Of a DNA stretch of 60,814 nucleotides, positions 1-7,854 are shown in pieces. The stretch's first letter is position 1. The number at the start of each line of letters is the position of its first letter. The notes under the pieces are model-generated. The model did no database searches. It was not told where the DNA came from and saw nothing but the letters and a program-made list of their open reading frames with translations. Origin of the DNA: a virus; IMG/VR virus record IMGVR_UViG_3300032282_004007, positions 1-60,814 of that record; one strand, given 5' to 3'. The position numbers and the translations under genes are program-made.

Positions 1-1
1 A

Positions 2-304
2 CAAGTAGGAACAGCACAAGCAAACAACGTTGCAATTAGTGGTTCAACATACGATTTTTATATAGGTGCTGATGGTTTATCTTCTGGGGACGGATTCCCA
101 GGTAAAATCACTAACTTCCGTTGGACAAATTCAGCGGTATATACTGGAAACTTTACAAAACCAAGTTCTCCGTTAGCCGTTTTACCTCAAACTAAGTTAT
201 TACTATTAGGAGGTTCACCAACAAACCCAGTTGTGGATTCAACAGGAATTAATATATTAACTAACTTTAACACAACCTGGGGTTCAGAAACGCCATTTAG
301 TTAA
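2..304 (+). CDS. C-terminal part of a LamG-like phage structural protein (partial)
   Basis: The reading frame is open from the left edge and ends at TAA 302-304; about 100 residues are visible. The segments GSTYDFYIGADG, GKITNFRWTNSAVYTG and TKLLLLGGSPTNP are typical of concanavalin A-like/LamG jelly-roll domains found at the ends of phage fibre or capsid-decoration proteins. Such domains usually bind glycans or oligomerise; the target here is unknown. It is followed directly by a strong terminator, so it closes a transcription unit. The start and upstream domains lie outside the window. Confidence 0.6.
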   Translation, partial: QVGTAQANNVAISGSTYDFYIGADGLSSGDGFPGKITNFRWTNSAVYTGNFTKPSSPLAVLPQTKLLLLGGSPTNPVVDSTGINILTNFNTTWGSETPFS

Positions 305-326
305 AAAATATTTTTTTAAATTAATC

Positions 327-357
327 AACCCGGATTTTTTAATTCGGGTTTTTTTTT
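327..357 (+). terminator. Rho-independent terminator after the LamG-like gene
   Basis: AACCCG at 327-332 pairs with CGGGTT at 345-350 across an AT-rich loop and is followed by a run of T. It separates the structural gene on the left from the gp32 unit. Confidence 0.8.
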
Positions 358-365
358 GTATATTA
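356..365 (+). promoter_or_regulatory. Candidate promoter for gp32 (TGTATATTA class)
   Basis: A T-run followed by TGTATATTAG lies 36 bases before the gp32 ATG. The same T-rich/TGTATATT pattern stands before the primase gene, the DUF1360-like gene and the Hc1-like gene, so it is a repeated element of this genome. It resembles the Bacteroidota -7 box (TAnnTTTG) loosely. The assignment is by recurrence and position only. Confidence 0.4.
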
Positions 366-401
366 GTTATCTAACAAATTTATTAATTAAAAACTACAGT
401 T

Positions 402-1238
402 ATGTCAGACAGTTTAGCCGCGGTATTATCGCAGTACGAAAAAAACAAACAATCATCGTTACCAGTTAATAAGGTAACATCGGAAGAAAGATTAAAAAAG
501 TATTTTGCTCCAATCTTAACTAAAGGGCAAACATCAGGTCAAAGAAGAATTAGAATCCTACCAATGAAGGATGGAAGTTCACCATTCAAAGAGGTTTGGT
601 TCCATGAGATTCAAGTTGACGGAAAATGGGTTAAGTTATATGATCCAGGAAAAAATGAAGGTAAAAGATCCCCATTAAACGAAGTAAATCAAACACTTAG
701 AAGCACTGGTTTAGAATCAGACAAAGAGTTGGCTAAGAATTATAACCCTAAAAAATTCTTTATCGTTAAGGTTATTGATCGCGATAATGAACAAGACGGA
801 GTTAAGTTTTGGAGATTCAAATATAACTCTAAGGGTGATGGTGTTTTCGATAAAATCTATTCTGTTATTAACTTAAAAGGTAATATCATGGATGAAGAGA
901 AAGGCCGTGATTTAATCATCTCTCTTAGTTTAACAAAAAAACCAAATGGCGGTGAGTACACAAACATTACATCAATTATTCCTGATGATATGTCACCATT
1001 ACATACTGATGCAGAAAAAGCAGGTGAGTGGGTTAACGATGCTTTAACATGGGCAGATGTTTATTCTAAAAAACCAGAAGAATATCTAGAAGGTGTTGCA
1101 AAAGGTTACACACCAAAATGGAATTCAGATACAAAAAAATGGAGTTATGGCGAAGAAGCACAAACAGAGTTTGCGCCAATCGTACCAACAATGGATCCAC
1201 AAAGTGAAGATGATGTAGACGAAGATCTACCGTTCTAA
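402..1238 (+). CDS. 32: gp32-like single-stranded DNA-binding protein
   Basis: This 278-residue protein matches the T4 gp32 pattern: a short polar N-terminus (SDSLAAVLSQYEKNKQ) that could act in cooperative self-contact, an OB-fold core containing QRRIRILPMKDGSSPFKEVW and FFIVKVIDRDNEQDGVKFWRF, and a strongly acidic tail. In this family it coats ssDNA at the fork and loads helicase and recombinase. Two things differ from T4. The zinc-binding cysteines are absent: the corresponding stretch around residues 80-95 has no Cys. The last residues are DEDLPF, which resembles the acidic tip of bacterial SSB proteins. The gene has its own promoter candidate and is followed by a long hairpin before uvsX. 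Confidence 0.88.
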   Translation: MSDSLAAVLSQYEKNKQSSLPVNKVTSEERLKKYFAPILTKGQTSGQRRIRILPMKDGSSPFKEVWFHEIQVDGKWVKLYDPGKNEGKRSPLNEVNQTLRSTGLESDKELAKNYNPKKFFIVKVIDRDNEQDGVKFWRFKYNSKGDGVFDKIYSVINLKGNIMDEEKGRDLIISLSLTKKPNGGEYTNITSIIPDDMSPLHTDAEKAGEWVNDALTWADVYSKKPEEYLEGVAKGYTPKWNSDTKKWSYGEEAQTEFAPIVPTMDPQSEDDVDEDLPF

Positions 1239-1246
1239 TTAAACAT

Positions 1247-1282
1247 ATCATGTATGGTATCTTATATGGTACCATACATGAT
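1247..1282 (+). terminator. 13-bp inverted repeat between gp32 and uvsX
   Basis: ATCATGTATGGTA (1247-1259) is perfectly complementary to TACCATACATGAT (1270-1282), with a 10-base loop and T-run 1282-1286 after it. The position and T-run fit an intrinsic terminator or attenuator that would make gp32 mRNA more abundant than uvsX mRNA. The stem is AT-rich, so termination may be partial. It also argues against the in-frame ATG at 1254, which lies inside it, as the uvsX start. Confidence 0.6.
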
Positions 1283-1298
1283 TTTTAAAAAAAAATAT

Positions 1299-2273
1299 AT
1301 GGCAGCGATTAAAAAAAATAGTTTTGAATCAATAAGAAAAAAGTTCTCTAAAGAGGCAGAATATAAACCAGAAAGATTTCTTGATTTGGGTGATGCATTC
1401 TTAGACGCTAGTGGTATTCCAGGTCCGGCTATTGGACATTTAAATATGCTTCTTGGTCACTCAGATACTGGTAAGACAACGGCATTAGTTAAATCTGCTG
1501 TTGACGCACAAAAGAAAGGTATGTTGCCAGTTCTTATTATTACAGAACAAAAATGGAATTGGGAACACGCAGAATTAATGGGTTTTGATCGTTCAGAAGA
1601 TTTTTATTTATTTAATAGTGATTTTGAATATATTGAACAAATTACAGATTATATCAATGAGTTATTGGACGCACAAGAAAAGGGTGAATTACCATACGAT
1701 TTACTTTTCCTTTGGGATTCCGTTGGTTCAGTACCATGCAAGATGACTTATGAAGGTAAGGGTGGAGCACAACACAACGCTAGAATTTTATCAGACAAAA
1801 TTGGTCAAGGATTAAACCAAAGAATCTCTGGCTCTCGTAGAACAGATAAAAAATATACAAATACTTTAGTTATTGTTAACCAACCTTGGGTTGAATTGCC
1901 AGATAACCCATATGGTCAACCAAAAATTAAAGCAAAAGGTGGTGAAGCGATTTGGTTAAACTCAACATTAGTATTTCGTTTTGGAAATGAAAAAAACGCT
2001 GGAACAACAAAGATAGCAATCCAAAAAGACGGAAGAAAAGTTAAGATTGCAACTAGAACTAAAATTTCTATCATGAAAAACCATGTTAATGGTTTAGGTT
2101 ATGAAGACGGTAGAATTATGGTTACGGCACATGGATTTATGGCCGCAAAAACAGAAACAGAAGAAAAGAAATCAATTGAAGAATACAAAAGAGACGCAGG
2201 TTCTTATATTAGTGAAAAACTAGGTGTTAATGTTGCTGACACGGGCGTAGAAGTGGTAACAGATGATGAATAA
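1299..2273 (+). CDS. uvsX: UvsX/RecA-like recombinase
   Basis: The protein forms filaments on ssDNA and carries out strand exchange in T4-type recombination-dependent replication. A Walker A motif GHSDTGKT is at residues 53-60. The conserved glutamate region IITEQKWNWEH follows, and the Walker B strand is DLLFLWDSVGS. Loop-like conserved sequence RISGSRRTDKKYTNTLVIVNQ and a lysine-rich C-terminal half with an acidic tail (VVTDDE) complete the fold. I start at 1299 (MAAIKKNSFES) rather than at the in-frame ATG 1254, because the extra 15 residues would be encoded by the hairpin and do not look like protein. It sits between gp32 and a 5' nuclease as part of the replication operon. Confidence 0.9.
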   Translation: MAAIKKNSFESIRKKFSKEAEYKPERFLDLGDAFLDASGIPGPAIGHLNMLLGHSDTGKTTALVKSAVDAQKKGMLPVLIITEQKWNWEHAELMGFDRSEDFYLFNSDFEYIEQITDYINELLDAQEKGELPYDLLFLWDSVGSVPCKMTYEGKGGAQHNARILSDKIGQGLNQRISGSRRTDKKYTNTLVIVNQPWVELPDNPYGQPKIKAKGGEAIWLNSTLVFRFGNEKNAGTTKIAIQKDGRKVKIATRTKISIMKNHVNGLGYEDGRIMVTAHGFMAAKTETEEKKSIEEYKRDAGSYISEKLGVNVADTGVEVVTDDE

Positions 2274-2291
2274 TAATAATTTAATTTTTTA

Positions 2292-3305
2292 ATGTCCGTA
2301 TTACTTGTTGATGGAGACAATTTACTTACGATTGGTTTCTTTGGTGTTAAGAACTACTTTTATAAAGGCAAACACTTTGGAGGAATATATCATTTTCTCA
2401 ATACTCTTAGGAGATCATTTGAGACGTACCATTTAGACAAGATCTGTGTATTTTGGGATGGTGAAGATAGTGCTCTTTCTCGCAGACAAATATATCATTT
2501 ATATAAAGAAAATAGAAGATCGGACAAATGGACCGATGAAGCGGAAAGTTCTTACGATTACCAAAGAGTAAGAATTAAACAATATCTAGAAGAATTATAT
2601 GTTAGACAAGGTGAATACTCAAGATGTGAATCAGATGACTGTATCGCATACTATACACAAAATTCACCAAAAGAAAAAAAGGTAATATTTTCTTCTGATA
2701 GAGATTTAGCACAATTAGTTTCTAAAGACACACAATTATACAATCCATCACATAGTAAGTTATACAGTGTAGGTGATAATATTGAATACGATCATGAAAC
2801 AATCCTTATTGAAAACGTTAAATTAGTTAAAATTTTATGTGGGGACCCTTCGGATAATATTCATGGAATTAAAGGTATGGGAATTAAAAGATTGGTCAAT
2901 TATTTCCCTGAGATGAAAACTAGGCAACTAACATTAAGTGAAGTTAGAGAACAATTTAATGTGTTTTTTGAAAAAGATAAACACAACAAATCAATTCAAA
3001 ACTTATTAACCGGAGTAACTAAATTAGGTGTATTTGGTGATGAGTTTTTTGAAATTAACGAAAAGGTTGTTGACCTAACCGAACCAATATTAACTGACCT
3101 AGCAAAAGAACAAATTGACTTATTAATAAACGAAACATTAGATCCTGAAGGTAGATCCTATAAAAATACTATGAAAATGATGATGGAAGACGGAATGTTT
3201 ACCGCCTTACCAAAACAAGAGGACGCCTGGATAAATTTCCTTAACCCATTTTTAAGATTAACAAGGAAGGAAAAAAATAAAAAAATAATTAAATTTAAAA
3301 TCTAA
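2292..3305 (+). CDS. rnh: 5'-3' exonuclease / flap nuclease (T4 RNase H-like)
   Basis: A 337-residue FEN/PIN-family nuclease expected to remove RNA primers and flaps from lagging-strand fragments. Metal-binding acidic positions are visible in order: LLVDGDNLL near the N-terminus, CVFWDGEDS, CESDDCIAYY, and FSSDRDLAQLV. The helix-hairpin-helix (H3TH) DNA-binding element is CGDPSDNIHGIKGMGIKRLV. Length and motif order fit T4 RNase H and the Pol I 5'-nuclease domain. It lies 18 bases after uvsX with no promoter in between, so it is probably co-transcribed. Confidence 0.88.
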   Translation: MSVLLVDGDNLLTIGFFGVKNYFYKGKHFGGIYHFLNTLRRSFETYHLDKICVFWDGEDSALSRRQIYHLYKENRRSDKWTDEAESSYDYQRVRIKQYLEELYVRQGEYSRCESDDCIAYYTQNSPKEKKVIFSSDRDLAQLVSKDTQLYNPSHSKLYSVGDNIEYDHETILIENVKLVKILCGDPSDNIHGIKGMGIKRLVNYFPEMKTRQLTLSEVREQFNVFFEKDKHNKSIQNLLTGVTKLGVFGDEFFEINEKVVDLTEPILTDLAKEQIDLLINETLDPEGRSYKNTMKMMMEDGMFTALPKQEDAWINFLNPFLRLTRKEKNKKIIKFKI

Positions 3306-3309
3306 ACAA

Positions 3310-3753
3310 ATGAACATCCAAGAACAAAACAAATTTGAATTCTTACTAACATTAGACAACAACATTATTTGTCAACGTTTTTTCAACGTAAGAGATTATA
3401 ACCCCCAAAGTAGACGATCTTTGGACCTTCACTATCTAGTAAAAGAAATTTGTGAAGAAATTGGTCAAGATCTGAAAATAAAAAGTTCCAATTATTTGGT
3501 TGAAAATCAAAACTATGTTTTGAATTCAGCGAATGTGGAAGAACAGTCATCGAATGAAGAACAACATTTTTTACTTCAAATCAAACAAAACGATGATGTA
3601 TTTATAGAAAGAATATTCTTGGCTAGTGTGTTTCACCCAAAAGTGAGATATTCTGTCGACATTAGACCAAAACTTAGAAGAATTTTGGCGGATCTGACTG
3701 AAACTATGTCAAGAGATGAGTTGGAAACAACTTATCTTCAATATGAACTATAA
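3310..3753 (+). CDS. Unknown protein made of two copies of one domain
   Basis: I do not recognise this 147-residue protein. It contains a visible internal duplication. Residues 11-51 (FLLTLDNNIICQRFFNVRDY, then a basic stretch and LVKEICEEI) align with residues 87-129 (FLLQIKQNDDVFIERIFLAS, then a basic stretch and LRRILADL). Each copy looks like a beta hairpin, an Arg-rich turn and an amphipathic helix, joined by a Gln/Glu-rich linker. It starts 4 bases after the nuclease stop and precedes gp41, so a replication accessory role is plausible but unproven. In T4 terms a helicase loader or primase accessory would be expected near here; no sequence link to gp59 is evident. Confidence 0.7.
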   Translation: MNIQEQNKFEFLLTLDNNIICQRFFNVRDYNPQSRRSLDLHYLVKEICEEIGQDLKIKSSNYLVENQNYVLNSANVEEQSSNEEQHFLLQIKQNDDVFIERIFLASVFHPKVRYSVDIRPKLRRILADLTETMSRDELETTYLQYEL

Positions 3754-3785
3754 AATATTAGTTAATTTTCGAAACAACAATAAAC

Positions 3786-5159
3786 ATGAAAGAAAAAAAT
3801 TTTGGGTATCTAGGTCAGAGTTTCCAACTATCACTACTAAAAACAATAATTGAAGATAAAAAATTTGGCGAATCAATTGTAGATGTAATTGATAGTCATT
3901 ATTTCGACGGAGGTTATTTTAGAACTGTAATGCAATACATAAAAGAAATGCATACACAGTTTAATATTATTCCATCATATGAAGCGTTAAGAACAAGAGT
4001 ACTTGCTGAAGAAACAAAAGAAGGTAGTAATAAAGTTATAATTGACACAATTGGTAATATCCAAAATCACGACCTACACGATCAGTTACATTACCAAAAT
4101 CAGGCACTTAATTTCTGTAAACAACAGGTATTAAAAAAGGCCATAAAAGAGATTGAAGCAATAAACACAGAAGGTGCGTTTGAACAATATAAACTTATTG
4201 AGGGTATCATTCAAAAGGCATTGCAAGTAGGTGTTAATAGTAATGACGCAACAGATGTTTTTGAAGATATTAAATCAGCATTAGAAAAAGATAATAGGCA
4301 CCCAATACCAACAGGTATCAATGGAATTGATAATTTACTTGACGGAGGATTAGGTAGAGGAGAATTAGGTGTTATATTAGCACCAACAGGCACTGGTAAA
4401 ACAACTGTTTTAACAAAAATCGCCAATGAAGCACATAGATGTGGTAAAAATGTTGTTCAAATATTTTTTGAAGATAATATAAACAACATTAAAAGAAAAC
4501 ATTTTACAATTTGGTCAAACATATCTGCAAATAATCAAGCAGATGATGCAGAAAAAGTAGAAGAACTAGTCATTAAGGCACAAAGTGAATCAAAAGGTCA
4601 CCTTAAGTTATTAAAATTGCCAAGCGATTCTGTTACCATGAGTGAAATCAAATCTAAATTAAGAAAAATGATTGCTGATGGTTTTAAAATCGACGTTTTA
4701 ACATTAGATTATATCGATTGTGTATCACCAGAGAGAGCATCATATGGTGAAGAATGGAAAGGCGAAGGTTCTATTATGAGACAACTAGAGGCAATGACGT
4801 CAGAATTTGATATTGCTATATGGACAGCAACACAAGGTAACAGAGAATCTATTTCGTCTGAAGTTGTAACAACAGATCAAATGGGTGGATCAATTAAGAA
4901 AGCACAAATCGGACACGTTGTCATATCTATTGGTAAAACATTAGATCAGAAAGAACACAATCTTGCAACATTAACTTTATTAAAGTCAAGAATTGGTAGA
5001 GATGGTGTAATATTTGGTAACTGTCATTTTAACAATGAATATCTAACAATTAATACTGACAAGACCACAACATTATTAGGTTTTGAGGAAGAAAAAGTAG
5101 AAAAAAACCTACAAAGAGTTAGACAAGTGATGGACAGAAAAGAGACAAGAAAAGTATAA
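3786..5159 (+). CDS. 41: Replicative DNA helicase, gp41/DnaB family
   Basis: This 457-residue protein has a helical N-terminal domain (about residues 1-165) and a RecA-like motor. Walker A is APTGTGKT near residues 199-206, preceded by the family signature GINGIDNLLDGGLGRGELGV. Walker B and the following motif read VLTLDYIDCVSPERASYG, and IAIWTATQGNRES holds the sensor Gln. DnaB-family hexamers encircle the lagging strand and unwind 5' to 3'. The length and order match T4 gp41. It is the last gene of the block that starts with gp32; the 123-base gap after it contains a separate promoter candidate. Confidence 0.9.
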   Translation: MKEKNFGYLGQSFQLSLLKTIIEDKKFGESIVDVIDSHYFDGGYFRTVMQYIKEMHTQFNIIPSYEALRTRVLAEETKEGSNKVIIDTIGNIQNHDLHDQLHYQNQALNFCKQQVLKKAIKEIEAINTEGAFEQYKLIEGIIQKALQVGVNSNDATDVFEDIKSALEKDNRHPIPTGINGIDNLLDGGLGRGELGVILAPTGTGKTTVLTKIANEAHRCGKNVVQIFFEDNINNIKRKHFTIWSNISANNQADDAEKVEELVIKAQSESKGHLKLLKLPSDSVTMSEIKSKLRKMIADGFKIDVLTLDYIDCVSPERASYGEEWKGEGSIMRQLEAMTSEFDIAIWTATQGNRESISSEVVTTDQMGGSIKKAQIGHVVISIGKTLDQKEHNLATLTLLKSRIGRDGVIFGNCHFNNEYLTINTDKTTTLLGFEEEKVEKNLQRVRQVMDRKETRKV

Positions 5160-5203
5160 AAAATAATTTTTTTTTATCCTTGGATTTTAACAAATATATA
5201 TGC

Positions 5204-5210
5204 TATTTAT
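5204..5210 (+). promoter_or_regulatory. TATTTAT promoter candidate for the ribonucleotide reductase gene
   Basis: TATTTAT is present 72 bases before the RNR ATG, the same heptamer found before many structural genes. The downstream leader can pair CCTC-TTTC (5216-5223) with GAAA-CCG-GAGG (5237-5247) around the palindrome CAGCGCTG (5230-5237). I see no recognisable cobalamin riboswitch elements in it. Confidence 0.35.
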
Positions 5211-5282
5211 TTTTACCTCTTTCAAAAAACAGCGCTGAAACCGGAGGATATAATTACTAAAAACGATAAAAAAAAAGAACAC

Positions 5283-7193
5283 ATGGATTTTAAAGAAATT
5301 GAAGTCCCCTGGGGGGAGATTGGCTACATTACATTTAAGAGAACGTACGCTAGAAGAGTTAAAGAAGAGGACGCAAATTCCAAAACAGAGGAATTTTGGC
5401 AAGTAATCCAAAGAGAATTGGATTCATCAGAAAAACAATTAAAAGTTGGTTTTACTGAGCAAGAGAAAAAAAGGTATGCTGAACTTAGAATGAAACTTAA
5501 GTTTTCAACAGCAGGTCGTTTTATGTGGCAATTAGGAACAAAAACAGTTGATAAATTAGGTTTACCATCATTGCAAAACTGTGCTTTCGTTGTCGTTAAT
5601 AACCCAATTAGACCATTTACCTGGTGTTTTGAAATGTTGATGTTAGGTAGCGGTGTGGGTTATAATATCCAAAAACATAATGTATATCAATTACCCAAAC
5701 TAAAGGGTAAAATAAAGATAGAAAGAAAGGATACCGGTGACGCTGACTACATTGTACCAGACACTAGAGAAGGGTGGGTTAAATTGCTTGGGAAGGTCCT
5801 TAAAGCGCATTTCTATAGCGGACAAGGATTCACTTACTCCACGATTTGTATTCGTTCTAAAGGCGCCCCAATCAAAGGATTTGGAGGAACAGCATCAGGA
5901 CCAGAAGATTTATGTTGGGGTATTGGTGAAATCCATAGAATTTTAAATTCTAGAGCCAATAAAAAATTAAAACCAGTTGATTGTTTAGATATTATGAATA
6001 TCATTGGATCAGTGGTGGTTGCTGGTAACGTTCGTCGTTCAGCGCAAATTGCTATTGGAGATTATGATGATTTAGAATTTCTTAAGTCAAAAAGATGGGA
6101 TTTAGGACAAATACCTAACTGGAGAGCAATGAGTAATAATTCAGTTGTTGCACCAGAAGATATGGATGATTTACCTAATGAGTTCTGGGAGACGTATAAC
6201 CAAGGCGAACCATATGGTTTAATTAATTTAGAATTATCAAGAACAGTTGGTAGAACAGGTGAAACACAATATCCAGATCCAGATGTCGAAGGTTTCAACC
6301 CATGTGCTGAACAATCGTTGGTTAACTTTGAAACATGTTGTTTGGCTGAAGTTTACTTACCAAATATTGAATCTTATGATGAATTACTAGAAGCAATAAC
6401 ATATGCTTACAGAATGAATAAGCATTCATTAGCCCTTCATTGTTCATTAAAAGAAACTGAAGATATTGTAAACAAAAACATGAGAATGGGTATCGGTATG
6501 ACTGGTATTTTACAAGCAACAGAAGAACAAAGAAGTTGGTTAAAAGAAGCATATGTTTGGTTAAGAAACTACGATGAGTGGTATTCAGGTGAACATGGAT
6601 TTCCTAAGAGTATTAAATTAACTACGGTTAAACCTAGTGGAACATTAAGTTTACTTGCTGGTGTTACACCTGGCGTTCATCCTAACCCTGCAGGCCCCTA
6701 TTATATTAGGAGAGTAAGAATTTCATCACATTCACCTTTGGTTGACGTTTGTAGAAAACACGGTTATCCAATTGAATACCAAAGAAAATTTGATGGTTCT
6801 GAAGATAAAACAACAATGGTTATTTCATTCCCTTGTAGGTTACCAGAAACTACTCCAGTTGCGGCCGACTTTGATTGGAGAACGCAGATGGATATGGTAA
6901 GAAGAATGCAATCAGAGTGGTCAGATAATTCAGTTAGTTGTACTGTTTATTATAGAAAAGAGGATTTAGAAGACATTAAACAATATCTTAAAGATCATTT
7001 TAGACATGAAATGAAAACAGTATCCTTCCTTTTATATCACGGACACGGTTTTGACCAAGCACCATACGAAACGATTAATAAAGATGAATATGACGCTATG
7101 GTTAGTAAAACAATACCAATTACCTCTGTTGAAATAAAAGAAGATGATATGGAATTACAAGATTGTGCGACAGGAGCGTGCCCAATTAAGTAA
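5283..7193 (+). CDS. nrdJ: Class II (adenosylcobalamin-dependent) ribonucleotide reductase
   Basis: The enzyme reduces ribonucleotides to deoxyribonucleotides using a B12-derived radical and needs no oxygen or small subunit. Motifs follow monomeric class II enzymes: FKRTYARRV near the start, STAGRFMWQLG, a first active-site Cys in SLQNCAF, the nucleotide-binding stretch MLMLGSGVGYN, and SVVVAGNVRRSAQIAIGD. The thiyl/acid pair is in NPCAEQ (Cys341, Glu343), then KPSGTLSLLAGVTPGVHPNP. A C-terminal CATGAC supplies the reducing cysteine pair. At 636 residues it is shorter than the well-studied Lactobacillus enzyme (739). Cys supply would come from thioredoxin or glutaredoxin, both encoded at 54375-54954. 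The gene has its own leader and is followed by a structured RNA. Confidence 0.9.
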   Translation: MDFKEIEVPWGEIGYITFKRTYARRVKEEDANSKTEEFWQVIQRELDSSEKQLKVGFTEQEKKRYAELRMKLKFSTAGRFMWQLGTKTVDKLGLPSLQNCAFVVVNNPIRPFTWCFEMLMLGSGVGYNIQKHNVYQLPKLKGKIKIERKDTGDADYIVPDTREGWVKLLGKVLKAHFYSGQGFTYSTICIRSKGAPIKGFGGTASGPEDLCWGIGEIHRILNSRANKKLKPVDCLDIMNIIGSVVVAGNVRRSAQIAIGDYDDLEFLKSKRWDLGQIPNWRAMSNNSVVAPEDMDDLPNEFWETYNQGEPYGLINLELSRTVGRTGETQYPDPDVEGFNPCAEQSLVNFETCCLAEVYLPNIESYDELLEAITYAYRMNKHSLALHCSLKETEDIVNKNMRMGIGMTGILQATEEQRSWLKEAYVWLRNYDEWYSGEHGFPKSIKLTTVKPSGTLSLLAGVTPGVHPNPAGPYYIRRVRISSHSPLVDVCRKHGYPIEYQRKFDGSEDKTTMVISFPCRLPETTPVAADFDWRTQMDMVRRMQSEWSDNSVSCTVYYRKEDLEDIKQYLKDHFRHEMKTVSFLLYHGHGFDQAPYETINKDEYDAMVSKTIPITSVEIKEDDMELQDCATGACPIK

Positions 7194-7261
7194 AATGAAA
7201 CATGATAATATGGTCCAAAATATTGTTAATTCAATTTATTTTAACATAAAAGGAAATAGAT

Positions 7262-7362
7262 TAAGATGACTCCCTAAAGTCAAGGTATCCTTGAGCATCT
7301 TAGATTAGGTTATACAGGAGTTGAAACCCTAGTCACTAATCCGGACATTTGTTCGGATTTTT
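7262..7362 (+). ncRNA. Candidate structured RNA with pseudoknot and terminator
   Basis: Three helices can be drawn. TAAGATG (7262-7268) pairs with CATCTTA (7296-7302) and encloses the hairpin TCAAGG/CCTTGA (7280-7285/7289-7294). GATTAGG (7303-7309) pairs with CCTAGTC (7328-7334). GGAGT in the second loop (7317-7321) is complementary to ACTCC in the first internal loop (7269-7273), a possible pseudoknot. It ends in AATCCG/CGGATT (7338-7343/7354-7359) plus T-run. An alternative pairing TGACT/AGTCA would break the first helix. It is not a tRNA. It may be a small RNA, or a structured 3' end of the RNR mRNA. I cannot assign a family. Confidence 0.5.
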
Positions 7363-7363
7363 T
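7338..7363 (+). terminator. Terminator between RNR and gp25
   Basis: AATCCG (7338-7343) and CGGATT (7354-7359) form a 6-bp stem around GACATTTGTT, followed by T-run 7358-7363. It ends the RNR unit and separates it from the baseplate genes. Confidence 0.75.
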
Positions 7364-7389
7364 ATTTAATACCATTTTATCATTCATTA

Positions 7390-7396
7390 TATTTAT
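7390..7396 (+). promoter_or_regulatory. TATTTAT late-promoter candidate for gp25
   Basis: The heptamer ends 4 bases before the gp25 ATG. If it acts as a -10 type element, transcription would begin at or within the start codon, giving a leaderless or near-leaderless mRNA. The same element with similar spacing stands before 9745, 26961 and 29902. Confidence 0.45.
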
Positions 7397-7400
7397 TTGT

Positions 7401-7853
7401 ATGGCTACATCGTATGGAGTTGATTTCCCATTTAGGGATAGTTTAATGGGTGATTATGTTAGATTGACTAGAACTCAAGATGAGGAGATTAGGGCTAATC
7501 TAATACATTTATTATTAACCAAAAAAGGTACTAGATATTTTTTACCTGATTTTGGAACTAGATTATATGAATACATTTTTGATCAAAATGACGTAGTTAC
7601 ATTTTCACATATTGAGGATGAAATCAGAGAATCAGTAAAAAAATATATACCTAAATTAGACATAAACTCAATAAAAGTGGTTAACGCTGAAGAAGATCCA
7701 GATACCGGAACAAGTATTAGTGAAGACGAAGACGCTAGATTATTTAGAGCATCTAGTGCATCAACTAAACCATACACTGCTAAGGTTAGAATTGATTATA
7801 CGGTTAATAATGGAACATTTGGAACTAGCGATTTTGTAATTATCAATATATAA
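7401..7853 (+). CDS. 25: Baseplate wedge protein, gp25-like
   Basis: A 150-residue member of the gpW/gp25 family, the small wedge subunit that joins gp6 dimers and starts sheath assembly on the baseplate. Family features seen are FPFRDSLMGDYVRLTRTQDE, then NLIHLLLTKKGTRYFLPDFGTRLYEYIFDQ (residues about 33-62), followed by a helix-strand half that ends in NNGTFGTSDFVIINI. An acidic insert (NAEEDPDTGTSISEDED) near residue 100 is unusual. The next gene starts one base after its stop, as gp25-gp6 are linked in T4, and the pair begins the tail block. Confidence 0.88.
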   Translation: MATSYGVDFPFRDSLMGDYVRLTRTQDEEIRANLIHLLLTKKGTRYFLPDFGTRLYEYIFDQNDVVTFSHIEDEIRESVKKYIPKLDINSIKVVNAEEDPDTGTSISEDEDARLFRASSASTKPYTAKVRIDYTVNNGTFGTSDFVIINI

Positions 7854-7854
7854 A

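Noticed and set aside
1254-1298. Upstream in-frame ATG extending UvsX by 15 residues
   Set aside because: These codons are the hairpin 1247-1282, and the peptide (MVSYMVPYMIF) does not resemble the family N-terminus; start set at 1299.
5211-5282. Cobalamin riboswitch before the B12-dependent RNR
   Set aside because: The leader is too short and no B12-box-like sequence is seen.
7262-7340. tRNA gene
   Set aside because: No cloverleaf with an anticodon arm and T-loop can be drawn; the helices found are different.
7262-7340. Hammerhead ribozyme
   Set aside because: The conserved CUGANGA core is missing, although a GAAA is present.
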